NCBI GenBank assembly: GCA_963818445.1
Contig: CAWFSG010000012.1
Span: 1 to 64,000 of the forward strand
DNA length: 64,000 nt
Direction of reading: 5' to 3'
From: Prado023 sp963818445
GTDB lineage: Bacteria; Actinomycetota; Actinomycetes; S36-B12; CAIYMF01
The notes under the pieces were generated by a model that saw only the letters and a list, made by a program, of their open reading frames with translations, ran no database searches and had not been told where the DNA came from. Position 1 is the first letter of the stretch, and each line of letters begins with the position of its first letter. Position numbers and translations under genes: made by a program. Below are positions 1-9,028 of the stretch, piece by piece.

Positions 1-1538
1 GGTCGCCCATGCATCGAACCTCTCGAACCGCCGTCGGGGATCGTGCCCCGCGATCACCTCCCGCAGGGCGGCGGCCACCTCGTCTGCGGCCGTGGACACC
101 CATCCGGGATCGGACTCCCGCACGACACGATCGATGAAGCCTAGCTCGGCCAGCGCGTGTGCCCCGATCCGCTGGTCCCAGGCGATCTGCGCCGGATCGT
201 GGGTTCCGCCGTGGCGGATGGCCGCGGCCCCCTCCGGTGCGAGCGGCGAGACCCACGTGTGCGAGCCGGCCACGATCCGATCGGTGGCGAGCAGCGCCAG
301 GGCCGCTCCCCGGTCCCGGCGCCCAGGAGCAGCGCCACGGTCTGGGTCCGGGCGGCCACCAGGTCCAGCATCAGGCGCGAGATCTCGCCCGCGATACCGG
401 ACTGCTCGCCCTCGACGGACAGCTGTGCGCCCAACGTGTCCACGAGGGTGACCACCGGCAGCCCCCAGCGCTGCGCCAGGGCGATGCCGCGGCGGATGGT
501 TCGCAGCCCGCCGACGGTCAGCGGCTGGCCCGAGCGGCGATCGGTGGTGGCCGCCACCACCACGGGAATCCCGTCGGAGGCGACCCAGGGCAACGAGCGC
601 CCCTTGGGCGAGCTCGCCTGCATCGTGCCGGGCATGACCACCGTGTCCGACAGGTGGTCGGCCAGGAACTGCGCCGAGTCGATGCGGTCCGCCCGACGCG
701 AGACCTCGACGTACTCCCAGAGCTGGGCCGCGGACTCCGGGGCGCCGGGCACCGCACCCTCGCCCTCTGCCCGGCGGTCGGGGCATCAGGAGGGGCCACG
801 GGCCGGTCGGCCCAGAGGCCCAGGATCGTCGCCCAGCGTTCACGCAACTCGTCCCAGGGGAGGACTGCATCGATCAGTCCTCGGGACACCAGGTTCTCCG
901 CGGTCTGGATCCCGTCGGGGAACACCTGGCCGGTGATGGCCGTGAAGGCACGGGGTCCGAGGAAGCCCACCATCGCCCCGGGTTCGGCGGTGGTGATGTC
1001 CCCCGCCGAGCCCAGCGTGGCCAGGACGCCCCCGGTCGTGGGGCCGCACAGGTGCACGAGGTAGGGCAACCCCGCGGCGCGGTGCTCGGCCAGCGCGGCG
1101 GCGATCGCGACCATCTGGACGAAGGCCGGCGCACCCTCCTGCATCCGGGTCCCGCCGGACCGGGGCATTGCCACAAGGGGCATTCCATTCGCCGTCGCCT
1201 GACGCACAGCGGCAACAACTCGCGCGGCCGTTCCCACCCCGACTGACCCACCGAGGAATCCGAACTCCCACGCAAGGATCAGCGGTCCGAACTCCACCAA
1301 TTCGGGCATCTCCCGCCAGAACGGACTCATCGGATCCTGAGGCTATTTCGGCCGCCCGCAACTGCCCGTGCGTAGTTCTCCGGCAATGGGTCGGCAGCAG
1401 GGAATGCGCCCTCCCATCGGCAGAATGAATCCCGATCGATGATGGCCAGCACGGCGTCGGCGGCGGAGAGCGCGTTCACACTCGTCGACGGTATCGCGAA
1501 GAACAATCTGGCCTAAATGCGGGTTCAACGCGCATCAT
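1..1538 (-). CDS. acetyl-CoA carboxylase carboxyltransferase, fused beta-alpha type (partial, frameshifted)
   Basis: Carboxyltransferase half of a biotin-dependent acyl-CoA carboxylase: it moves the carboxyl group from biotin to acetyl-CoA for malonyl-CoA synthesis. The beta-type crotonase fold is recognised by GGTRMQEG, TTGGVLATLGS and EPGAMVGFLGPR. The alpha-type half carries GIPVVVAATTDRRSG, and LAPEGAAAIRHGGTHDP lies near the C-terminus. The gene runs off the left edge. The likely start is the ATG pair at 1535-1538, inferred from the cleaner duplicate copy at 2512-2515. Reading requires changes of frame near 310, 770, 1295 and in the first 60 codons. The break near 1295 coincides with the edge of the 980-bp duplication, so the N-terminal junction may be biologically rearranged while the others look like sequence errors. 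Confidence 0.8.
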
Positions 1539-2272
1539 TACCCCAAACGGGTGAATCGTTGTCACCCGTACGGCCGAAATTTAACGTCGGATGGGCCTAG
1601 GGGGGCTTCATCGGGGGGCGGTTTCGGTCCGACATGGGACGTGGATAACCCAGGGAGGACAAGACCATGAGCACAACAGCGAACCGGACGCGGGGAGCAG
1701 TGCCCACCCGAATGGCGGCGGCAATTGCTGCCCTTTCACTTCTGGCCATGCCTGTACCGGCAGGGGCACAGGGGTCGGGTCGCACTGTGCTCCTGACGTT
1801 GACCGAGGGCGCGAGCCTGACGCAGCTGGCCGACACCGTCGGTGCGCTCGGCGGGCGGGTGCTGGCGACGCTCGAGCTGTCCGACTCCCTGCTCGTCGAG
1901 CTGCCCAAGGGCGTGGGCGCTCCGGCCGGCTCCGCCGAGATCCCCGACACTCCCATGAAGGTGAATGGGACGCGAACGTACTCAACCGCCACGGAGCCCA
2001 CCTTCAGGCAGACCGTCGGCGCCACCGGCGGAGTGGATGTGGGTGCGACCGTCAAGGTCGCCCTCCTCGACACCGGCGTCGCAGACGTGCCGGACTTGGG
2101 GCATGTGAGGCACTTGGCGATCCCCGGTCTCGATGAGGCGACCGACGGGCTTGGGCACGGAACCTTCCTCGCCGGGATCATCGGTGGACGGGGAGAGGGC
2201 TTCCTCGGCGTGGCCCCGGGGGCCACTCTCGTGGACGTCAAGGTCGCCGATGAGCATGGCAACACATCCCTT
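1293..2272. repeat. 980-bp tandem direct repeat, copy 1
   Basis: This unit begins at TCCACCAATTCGGGC, inside the 5' part of the accDA-like gene. It spans the divergent promoter region and ends inside the catalytic domain of the first subtilase, where the same TCCACCAATTCGGGC begins copy 2 at 2273. The upstream 370 bp of the two copies differ only by a few substitutions and 1-2 base indels. Divergence rises steadily through the coding part. That gradient suggests an old duplication whose 5' half has been homogenised, or an assembly join between two paralogous loci. Confidence 0.85.
1559..1587 (+). promoter_or_regulatory. sigma70-type promoter upstream of subtilase copy 1
   Basis: TTGTCA (1559-1564), a 17-nt spacer and TAACGT (1582-1587) fit a housekeeping actinobacterial promoter. 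It reads toward the subtilase start at 1667, which has AGGGAGGA as its ribosome binding site. Confidence 0.5.
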
Positions 2273-2320
2273 TCCACCAATTCGGGCATCTCCTGCCAGA
2301 ACGGACTCATCGGATCCTGA
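1667..2320 (+). pseudogene. truncated S8 subtilisin-like protease (copy 1)
   Basis: The 217-residue product has a signal peptide ending near AGAQG, a propeptide-like region, and the Asp (LLDTG, D135) and His (GHGT, H164) of the subtilase triad. It breaks off at about residue 203, before the oxyanion Asn and the catalytic Ser, so it cannot be an active protease. The last 14 residues are translated from the antisense strand of the duplicated accDA 5' end. Its first 100 residues differ from the downstream full-length copy at a single position, while the next 100 differ at about 28. It has its own promoter and ribosome binding site, so a secreted fragment could be made. Without the nucleophile I treat it as a remnant of the tandem duplication. 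Confidence 0.8.
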
Positions 2321-3245
2321 GGCTATTTCGGCCGCCCGCAACTCCCGTGCGTAGTTCTCCGGCAATGGGTCGGCAGCAGGGAATGCGCCCTCCCATCGAC
2401 AGAATGAATCCCGATCGGTGATGGCCAGCACGGCGTCGGCGGCGGAGAGCGCGTTCACACCTCGACGGTATCGCGAAGAACAATCTGGCCTAAATGCGGG
2501 TTCAACGCGCATCATTACCCCAAACGGGTGAATCGTTGTCACCCGTACGGCCGAAATTTAACGTCGGATGGGCCTGGGGGGCTTCATCGGGGGGCGGTTT
2601 CGGTCCGACATGGGACGTGGATAACCCAGGGAGGACAAGACCATGAGCACAACAGCGAACCGGACGCGGGGAGCAGTGCCCACCCGAATGGCGGCGGCAA
2701 TTGCCGCCCTCTCACTTCTGGCCATGCCGGTACCGGCAGGGGCACAGGGGTCGGGTCGCACTGTGCTCCTGACGTTGACCGAGGGCGCGAGCCTGACGCA
2801 GCTGGCCGACACCGTCGGCACGCTCGGTGGGCGGGTCCTGGCGACGCTCGAGCTGTCCGACTCCCTGCTCGTCGAGCTGCCCAAGGGCGTGGGCGCGCCA
2901 GCCGGTTCGGCTGAGATCCCCGACACCCCGATGAAGGTCAATGGGGTGCGGGCCTACAACGACCACACTGAGCCGACCTTCCGGCAGACCGTGCGGGCGC
3001 CTGGCGACGCATCGGTTGGGGCGGGGGTCACGATCGCCCTGCTCGACACGGGTGTCGCAGAGGTGCCAGGGCTGGCCCATGTCGTCAACCAAGCGATCCC
3101 CGGGGTGGACGAAGGCACAGACGGGCTCGGACACGGGACCTTCCTCGCCGGGATCATCGGCGGTCGAGAAGCCAATTACCTGGGGGTAGCTCCTGGAGCC
3201 ACCCTCGTGGACGTGAAGGTGGCCAACGAGCAGGGCGAGACCTCC
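2273..3245. repeat. 980-bp tandem direct repeat, copy 2
   Basis: Second copy of the unit: a dead 5' fragment of the accDA-like gene (minus strand, 2274-2515, readable in one frame for about 80 codons), the promoter region, and the first 200 codons of the full-length subtilase. It shows what the undamaged accDA N-terminus should look like (…GSDESVLAGDARIGG). Confidence 0.8.
2536..2564 (+). promoter_or_regulatory. sigma70-type promoter of full-length subtilase
   Basis: Exact duplicate of the copy 1 promoter: TTGTCA (2536-2541), 17-nt spacer, TAACGT (2559-2564). The start codon at 2643 follows AGGGAGGA. Confidence 0.5.
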
Positions 3246-4509
3246 CTCGCACGTGTTCTGGCTGGACTCGAACTGGTGCGTCAGCAGAAGGTGGATGTCC
3301 TCAACGTCAGCCTCTCCACCGGATCCCCGCTTCCCCCGGCATTCGATCCCCTCACGGTCGCCCTTGATCGGCTCTGGGAATCTGGGGTGACCGTGGTGGT
3401 GGCCGCTGGTAACGAGGGCCCCAAATGGGGATCGGTGACCTCGCCCGGCAACGACCCGCGACTCCTCACCGTCGGCGCACTCGACGAAGACGGAACCTCA
3501 CAAAGAGGCGATGACTCGGTCGCAGCCTTCAGCTCTCGGGGCAGCGCCTTCTCCAAGGCCAAGCCTGACCTCGTGGCCCCGGGCGTGTCGTTGGTGTCCA
3601 CCGCCGCTCCGGGCAGCAAGGCCGTGATCGAGAACCGAGAGTTCGGTTCTGGTTGACGGTCTGCACATGCGCGGATCCGGGACCTCGATGTCCGCTGCAG
3701 TAGTCACCGGTGCCGTGGCCGCGGTCCTGCAGGCGAACCCCGACCTGACACCCGACGGGGTCAAGTCGCTCCTGATGACCACGACATATGGATCACGTGA
3801 TCTCCAAGACAGGGACGGGGCCGGTTCCGGAGCTTTGGATCTTGCGGAGGCCGTGGACCGAGCTCCATCCGCCCCGGCGAATGGCACCCAGCTCCCACCG
3901 AGCGAGGCTCGAGGTCCGTGGGGGCCGTCGGAAGCCGACGCCGAAGCGTGGGCCGACTTCGCTGAGGCATGGGAGTCGGGGACCGATCGACTCGCCGCAG
4001 AGGCGGCATGGGACAGGCTTTCGCCGCGCACGCGCATCTGGGCAGCACGCGCCTGGGCCATGATGGTCGTGGCAAACAGCCTTGGCGAGGACGAGGCCGA
4101 GTTCAATGCACGGGCGTGGGCGGCGCACAAGTGGTCCGCCGAGCCATGGCTGGCCCGCGCATGGGCAGCACGAGCCTGGGCAGCACGAGCCTGGGCCGAC
4201 GACGAGTGGCTGGCCCGCGCATGGGCAGCACGAGCCTGGGCCGACGACGAGTGGCTGGCTAACGCATGGGACGCACGCGCGTGGGCTGGTGCCGACTGGG
4301 CAGCTCGGGCATGGGCTGCTCGCGCATGGGCTGGTGCCGACTGGTCTGCCCGTGCATGGGCAGCACGTGCGTGGGCCGATGAGGAGTGGTCGGCCAGAGC
4401 CTGGGCAGGACCTACATGGTCGGCGCGCGCGTGGGCCGACCTCACCTGGCAGGCGCGAGCATGGGCGGCACGGGCGTGGGCCACCGACGCATGGACGTTC
4501 GAGCAGTAA
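2643..4509 (+). CDS. secreted S8 subtilase with C-terminal tryptophan-pentad repeat domain
   Basis: Secreted serine endopeptidase of the subtilisin family. Residues 1-35 are a signal peptide (cleavage near AGA-QG), followed by a short propeptide-like region. The catalytic Asp is in ALLDTG (D135), the His in GHGT (H164), the oxyanion Asn in AAGNEG (N257) and the Ser in GSGTSMSA. One frame change is needed near 3650, just before the Ser motif; joined, the protein is about 620 residues. After the protease domain come an acidic linker and a region of 26 back-to-back pentads with Trp at position 4 (ARAWA alternating with DDEWL, GADWS and similar), ending FEQ. There is no visible transmembrane anchor or sorting signal. 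A membrane kinase gene follows about 110 bp downstream. The substrate is unknown. Confidence 0.85.
4108..4497 (+). repeat. 15-bp coding tandem repeat, 26 units (Trp pentads)
   Basis: The sequence encodes 26 consecutive five-residue units in perfect register, each with Trp as the fourth residue. The dominant unit ARAWA occurs in runs of one to three, separated by variable and often acidic units (DDEWL, GADWA, DEEWS, GPTWS, DLTWQ). Codons vary between units (AGC/TCG, GCA/GCG), so the protein pattern rather than the DNA is conserved. This points to selection on the peptide. The antisense strand is also open here, a by-product of the composition. Confidence 0.95.
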
Positions 4510-4622
4510 CATGGCGGCTCTCTCCGACCGTTGGAGGTAAACGGCCGTGACCGCGCCATCAGCTCGAGGGCAGGAGGCCTACTCGCGGCTCCTGCCCCGC
4601 ACTGTTGGGCACGCAGTCAACG

Positions 4623-6964
4623 ATGGTTCTCGGCCTCGGCGCCCTTTCAGTGCTGATGGTCGGGATCATCACCCCTAGTCTCACCCCACCTCGCGGTGTT
4701 CACCTGGGAACACCTCCGAGCCGTGGCAGTTGGCGCTCTTCGTTGTTCTCGCTGCGCTCGGGGAACTCGCGTACGTGCGCGTCCGCCATGGGGTGCTACA
4801 GGAGGAGGACCTCACCTTCTTCGAAGTGGTGCTGGTCGCCGGGGTCCTGACGATGGCTCCGCTACCCGCGATGGCGGCACTTCTCACGGGCCTGATGGTT
4901 GCAAGCGTCATCCAAAGGCGCGACGCGCCCAAGACGCTATTCAACCTCGGGTCTTACGCGACCTCCATCGGCATCATGCTGCTGCTCTACTGGGCTCTGG
5001 CCAACGGCGAGGACAGGTTCGGCGCCCAGGCAGTTGTCGCGCTCATCGCTGCGACCCTGGTCTTCGCTCTCATCAATACGCTGCTGCTGTCACTCATCCT
5101 GCATGTGGTGGCGGGCGTGACTCCCAGTCAGTTCCTCCGCGAGGAGTGGCGCCTCTCCGCATTCATGGCGCTTGGGGGCGTTGGCGTCGGCATCACGGCT
5201 GTCTTCTTGGCTAGCCGTCACCAGTGGGCGCTCCTTCCGTTCGTTGCCCTTCCCGCGCTCGCACTGTGGTACGCATACGGGGCAGCGGCCCAGCACGCCG
5301 AGGCGACTGAGCGCAACCGCTGGTTGGTCATCTTGGGTGGCGCCCTGGCCCAACATGGACAGGGCGCCACAGCCTTGGATGATTCTGCCGAGGCAATCCG
5401 CCAGATAGTCGGCGCCCCCGAAATGATGATTGTTGATCCCCAGGTTTCACAGCCGCGGAACCTGGAGCGGATTCTGTCGTCGACGTGGTCCGACAGCGGA
5501 CCTCGGGCGCTCGGCGTGGAGGAACTCCCAGACGGCTGGCGCACTGGGGTCGTTACGCGGCTCGACCTGGGGTCGGCCAATCCAGGGGCGCTGCTTCTTG
5601 GGTCAACACTCCCCTATCGTCGCAGCCGCATAGCCGCACGCACCCGAGGCTGGTCGCTCGAGGAGGCCGATGCCCCAGTGCTGGGAGCCCTCGTCGCCGC
5701 CGTCGGCAGCGCCATGCGGGCCGGTGCCGCGTTCAACGCCCTGTCCGAGGAGACGGCCAAGCTCACTGCCGTCGTGGACAACACCTCTGACGGAATCGCG
5801 ATGGTCGACGATGCGGGCCAGGTGCGGCTGTGGAGCCAGACCATGGCACGGATGACCGGTGTGGAGGCCGACCAGATCTCGGGGCAGATCGACCGGGCAC
5901 CGGAGATCGTCCAGACGCTGATCAACGCCTCGCAGGCACCCGGAGAAGCGCCCTGACGGGACTCCGGCCCCGGTGCGCGCACGCCTGCGACGCGCCGACG
6001 GCGAGGAGCTCGAGGTCACGATCTCCACGGTCCGGGTTCGCGAAGCCACCACCTCCTCGAACGCCGACACCACCGGCTGGGTGAGCATCCTGACCGTCCA
6101 TGACGAGACCCGCGAGCGCCGGGTGGAGCGGATGAAGACCGACTTCGTCGCCACCATCTCCCACGAGCTGCGCACGCCCATCACGCCGATCAAGGGGTAC
6201 GCGCACCTGTTGGCAACCCGCGGCGAGCGCATGACCCCGGAGAAGCGCACGGCCGCCCTGCAGGTCATCTCCGACCGCGCGGACCACCTCGCGCGGCTCG
6301 TGGACGACCTGCTGATGGCCTCGAAGGTGTCCGACGGGACCCGGCTGGCCATCGAGATGGGCGTGGAGGATCTCGACGTCGTCGTGCGGCAGGCCGTCTC
6401 GACCTTCCCGCAGATGGCCGGACGCATCACGGTCGAGCTTCCCGAGGAGTCGGTGCCGGTCCGGTGTGACGGGTTCGCGCGGTCCAATGCCTGTCGAACC
6501 TCCTCGCCAACGCCGAGAAGTACACGCCGGCGGACTCCCCCATCGACATCCGCACCGAGGTGACCGGGACCCAGGTCCACATCCACGTGCGCGACCACGG
6601 CCCCGGCATCCCCGCCTCGGAGCAGGACCGCGTGTTCGAGCGGTTCTACCGGCGCGAGGATCCGTTCACGATGCGCACCGGCGGCGCGGGCCTCGGGCTG
6701 CACATCGCCCGTGAGCTCGCGGTGGCGATGGGTGGCGGGTTGACCCTCCAGGCACCCAAAGCCGGTCCGGGCGCGGAGTTCGTCCTGCACCTGGTGACCG
6801 TGGAGGCACCCGAGGTGACAGTTGCCCAGGCGGCGCCGCCCAACCTCCACGCAGGCGTCTCCCCTGCGACACCCCCGCCCCTCGAAGGGCCAAGTAGTGG
6901 GCGCCGCCCCACCCCGGGTGACACGATGGACCAGCCGCAGGATTCCCACCTGGCAGCGATGTGA
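4623..6964 (+). CDS. membrane-bound sensor histidine kinase with PAS domain (frameshifted)
   Basis: Sensor kinase of a two-component system. Reading through breaks near 4697, 4720, 5955 and 6475 gives this order: several hydrophobic membrane segments (about 4630-5290), a linker that may hold a GAF-like fold, and a PAS domain (VVDNTSDGIAMVDDAG). Then come a HisKA helix with phospho-acceptor His in ISHELRTP, and a HATPase domain with N box NLLANAEKY, G1 box DHGPGIP and G2 box GAGLGLHIA. A Pro-rich tail follows. The 5' end is uncertain; ATG at 4623 is the most plausible start. It lies just after the Trp-repeat subtilase and just before a receiver-only regulator, all on one strand. No output domain is visible. 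The membrane signal is unknown. Confidence 0.8.
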
Positions 6965-6985
6965 CAGATGCATGAAGGAGCCACG

Positions 6986-7348
6986 ATGCCGCTGATCCTG
7001 GTCGTCGACGACGAGGAACCCGTCCGCATGCTTCTGCGCGACACCCTCGAGCTCGACGCCTACGAGGTCCGGGACGCCGTCGACGGGCCCGAGGCCCTCG
7101 AGTCGTTCGACGAACGGCGGCCCGACGGGGTCATCCTCGACATCATGATGCCGCAGATGTCGGGCATCGACGTCCTGAAGGAGATCCGCAGCCGCCCGGG
7201 CGGGGCCGAGGTACCGGTCATCCTGCTCACGGCCGCCGGAGATGACCAGACCACCTGGGACGGCTGGTCGGCTGGCGCCACCTGCTACCTCACCAAGCCC
7301 TTCGACCCGGACAATCTGTTGTCCTGGGTCGAGCGGCTGCTCGCGTAG
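6986..7348 (+). CDS. receiver-only response regulator (CheY-like)
   Basis: A 120-residue stand-alone receiver domain: acidic pair in VVDDEE, phospho-acceptor Asp in GVILDIMMP, Thr in LLTAAG and Lys in LTKPFDPDN. There is no DNA-binding or enzymatic output domain, so it must signal by protein contact or pass phosphate on. The start at 6986 was chosen because AAGGAG sits 5-10 nt upstream. It begins 21 bp after the kinase stop codon and is surely its partner. It faces hisG tail to tail. Confidence 0.9.
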   Translation: MPLILVVDDEEPVRMLLRDTLELDAYEVRDAVDGPEALESFDERRPDGVILDIMMPQMSGIDVLKEIRSRPGGAEVPVILLTAAGDDQTTWDGWSAGATCYLTKPFDPDNLLSWVERLLA

Positions 7349-7372
7349 GCCGCAAGCGGGAGGCCGGCCCTC

Positions 7373-8218
7373 CTACAGCCGGCAGGCGTGGATGTCGGTG
7401 ACGATGATCCCGCGCGCGCCCAGCTCGTAGAGCTCGTCCATCACGTGGTGGACCTTGTCCCGGGAGACCATCGCGCGCACCGCCGACCAGCGGGGGTCGG
7501 CCAGCGGGGAGACGGTTGGCGACTCGATCCCCGGGGTGATGACGCAGGCCCGAGCCACGAGCTCGGCGGGGATGTCGTAGTCGACCATCACGTAGGTGCG
7601 GGCAGCGATGACGCCCTGGATCCGGCGGACGAACGTGGCGACCTCGCCGTCCTGTCCCACGCCGGCGCGCCGGATCAGCAGCGCCTCGCTGACCAGCAGC
7701 GGGTCGCCGATCGTCTCGAGGCCCGCCTGGCGCAACGTGCCGCCGGTGGCGACCACATCGGCCACGGCATCGGCGACACCGAGGCGCACGGCGTTCTCGA
7801 CGGCCCCATCGAGGCGTACCACCGTGGCGGACACCCGCGAGCGCCCGAGGAAGTCGTCCAGGAGCCCGGGGTAGCTCGTGGCGATCCGCCACCCGTCGAG
7901 GTCGGCCACTGTGCGGGCGGCACCGGCGGGGACGGCCAGCCGGAAGGTCGAGGGGGCGAACCCCAGGCGCATGACCTCCTTGGCCGGCGCGCGGCTGTCG
8001 AGGAGCATGTCCAGCCCGGTGATGCCCAGGTCGAGGGTGCCCGACCCCACGTAGATCGCGATGTCGCGGGGACGCAGGAAGAAGAACTCGACGTCGTTGG
8101 CCTCATCGGTCACGACGAGGTCGCGCACGTTGGCCCCGGCGAGGTAGCCAGCCTCGCGGAGGATGCCGCGCGCGGGTTCGGCCAGGGAGCCCTTGTTGGG
8201 CACGGCGATGCGGAGCAT
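7373..8218 (-). CDS. hisG: ATP phosphoribosyltransferase (long form)
   Basis: First committed step of histidine synthesis: ATP plus PRPP gives phosphoribosyl-ATP. It is 281 residues, the long form with a C-terminal ACT-like regulatory domain that binds histidine. Family signatures are LRIAVPNKGSL at the N-terminus and the PRPP-binding loop DVVATGGTLRQAG. It follows hisE after 26 bp and ends the minus-strand rib/his cluster. Feedback inhibition by histidine is known for the family and is not visible here beyond the domain itself. Confidence 0.95.
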   Translation of the reverse strand: MLRIAVPNKGSLAEPARGILREAGYLAGANVRDLVVTDEANDVEFFFLRPRDIAIYVGSGTLDLGITGLDMLLDSRAPAKEVMRLGFAPSTFRLAVPAGAARTVADLDGWRIATSYPGLLDDFLGRSRVSATVVRLDGAVENAVRLGVADAVADVVATGGTLRQAGLETIGDPLLVSEALLIRRAGVGQDGEVATFVRRIQGVIAARTYVMVDYDIPAELVARACVITPGIESPTVSPLADPRWSAVRAMVSRDKVHHVMDELYELGARGIIVTDIHACRL

Positions 8219-8244
8219 GGTTGTCCTGTCTGGGATCGGGTGGG

Positions 8245-8508
8245 CTACAGGTGCTCGTAGACGTCGTCGAGGCTCAGCCCGGCGGCGATCATCAGGACCT
8301 GCGCGTGGTACAGCAACTGGGAGATCTCCTCGGCAGCCCGCGCCGGACCCTCGTGCTCGGCGGCCATCCAGGCCTCAGCTGCTTCCTCGACGACCTTCTT
8401 GCCCACGGCATGGACCCCGCCGGTGAGCAGCGCGACGGTGCCGGACTCAGGGTCCCCGGCCGCGGCCTTGGCGGAGAGCTCGGCGAACAGCCCATCGAAG
8501 GTCTTCAC
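8245..8508 (-). CDS. hisE: phosphoribosyl-ATP pyrophosphatase
   Basis: Second step of histidine synthesis: it removes pyrophosphate from phosphoribosyl-ATP, the product of HisG encoded next door. The 87-residue all-helical MazG-like fold shows the metal-binding helix KKVVEEAAEAW and the C-terminal helices around EISQLLYHAQVLMIAAG. The actinobacterial arrangement of separate hisE and hisG (rather than hisIE) is seen here. No hisI is in this window. Confidence 0.93.
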   Translation of the reverse strand: MKTFDGLFAELSAKAAAGDPESGTVALLTGGVHAVGKKVVEEAAEAWMAAEHEGPARAAEEISQLLYHAQVLMIAAGLSLDDVYEHL

Positions 8509-8530
8509 GAGGCTGAAGCCTACCGGGACC

Positions 8531-9028
8531 TCAGAAGCCGGTCGTGATCCCGCCGCCGGGGCGACGGATCGTACGCAGGGTCAGCGCCAGGGAGAGTGCA
8601 GCCTCCGCAGCCTCCCGGCCCTTGTCCTCGTGCGAGCCGGGAAGCCCGGCACGGTCCAGGGCCTGGGCCTCGTCGTCGCAGGTCAGCAGGCCGAATCCGA
8701 TCGGGACGCCGGTGTCGAGGGCAACCCGGGAGAGCCCGGAGGTCGCGGCATCGCACACGTACTCGAAGTGCGGGGTACCGCCCCGGATGATCACGCCGAG
8801 GGCGACCACGGCGTCGAACCCGGCAGCGGCAGCGACCTGCGCGGCCAGCGGGAGCTCGAAGGACCCGGGGACCCGGTAGAGGACGTTGACCGCCCCCGCG
8901 CGGGTGCAGGCGGCCGTGGCCCCGGCGACCAGGCCGTCCATCACGGTGTCGTGCCACGAGGAGGCGACGATCGCCACCCGCAGCCCCTCCGCGTCGATCT
9001 CCACGCTCGGTGCGCCGGCTCCACTCAT
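8531..9028 (-). CDS. ribH: 6,7-dimethyl-8-ribityllumazine synthase
   Basis: Penultimate step of riboflavin synthesis, condensing the pyrimidine intermediate with dihydroxybutanone phosphate. Motifs are VPGSFELPLAA (substrate loop) and GVIIRGGTPHFEYV with the catalytic His. At 165 residues it has normal length. Its ATG overlaps the ribBA stop by 4 bp (ATGA), so translation is probably coupled. Confidence 0.95.
   Translation of the reverse strand: MSGAGAPSVEIDAEGLRVAIVASSWHDTVMDGLVAGATAACTRAGAVNVLYRVPGSFELPLAAQVAAAAGFDAVVALGVIIRGGTPHFEYVCDAATSGLSRVALDTGVPIGFGLLTCDDEAQALDRAGLPGSHEDKGREAAEAALSLALTLRTIRRPGGGITTGF

Noticed and set aside
3498..4559. Antisense open frame with AHARAAHARA repeats
   Set aside because: It is simply the reverse translation of the Trp-pentad DNA; the plus-strand protein has a signal peptide and protease domain, and the antisense has neither.
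7349..7372. Bidirectional terminator between the receiver gene and hisG
   Set aside because: GGAGG-CCGGC-CCTCC gives only a 5-bp stem with no T-tract; too weak to call.
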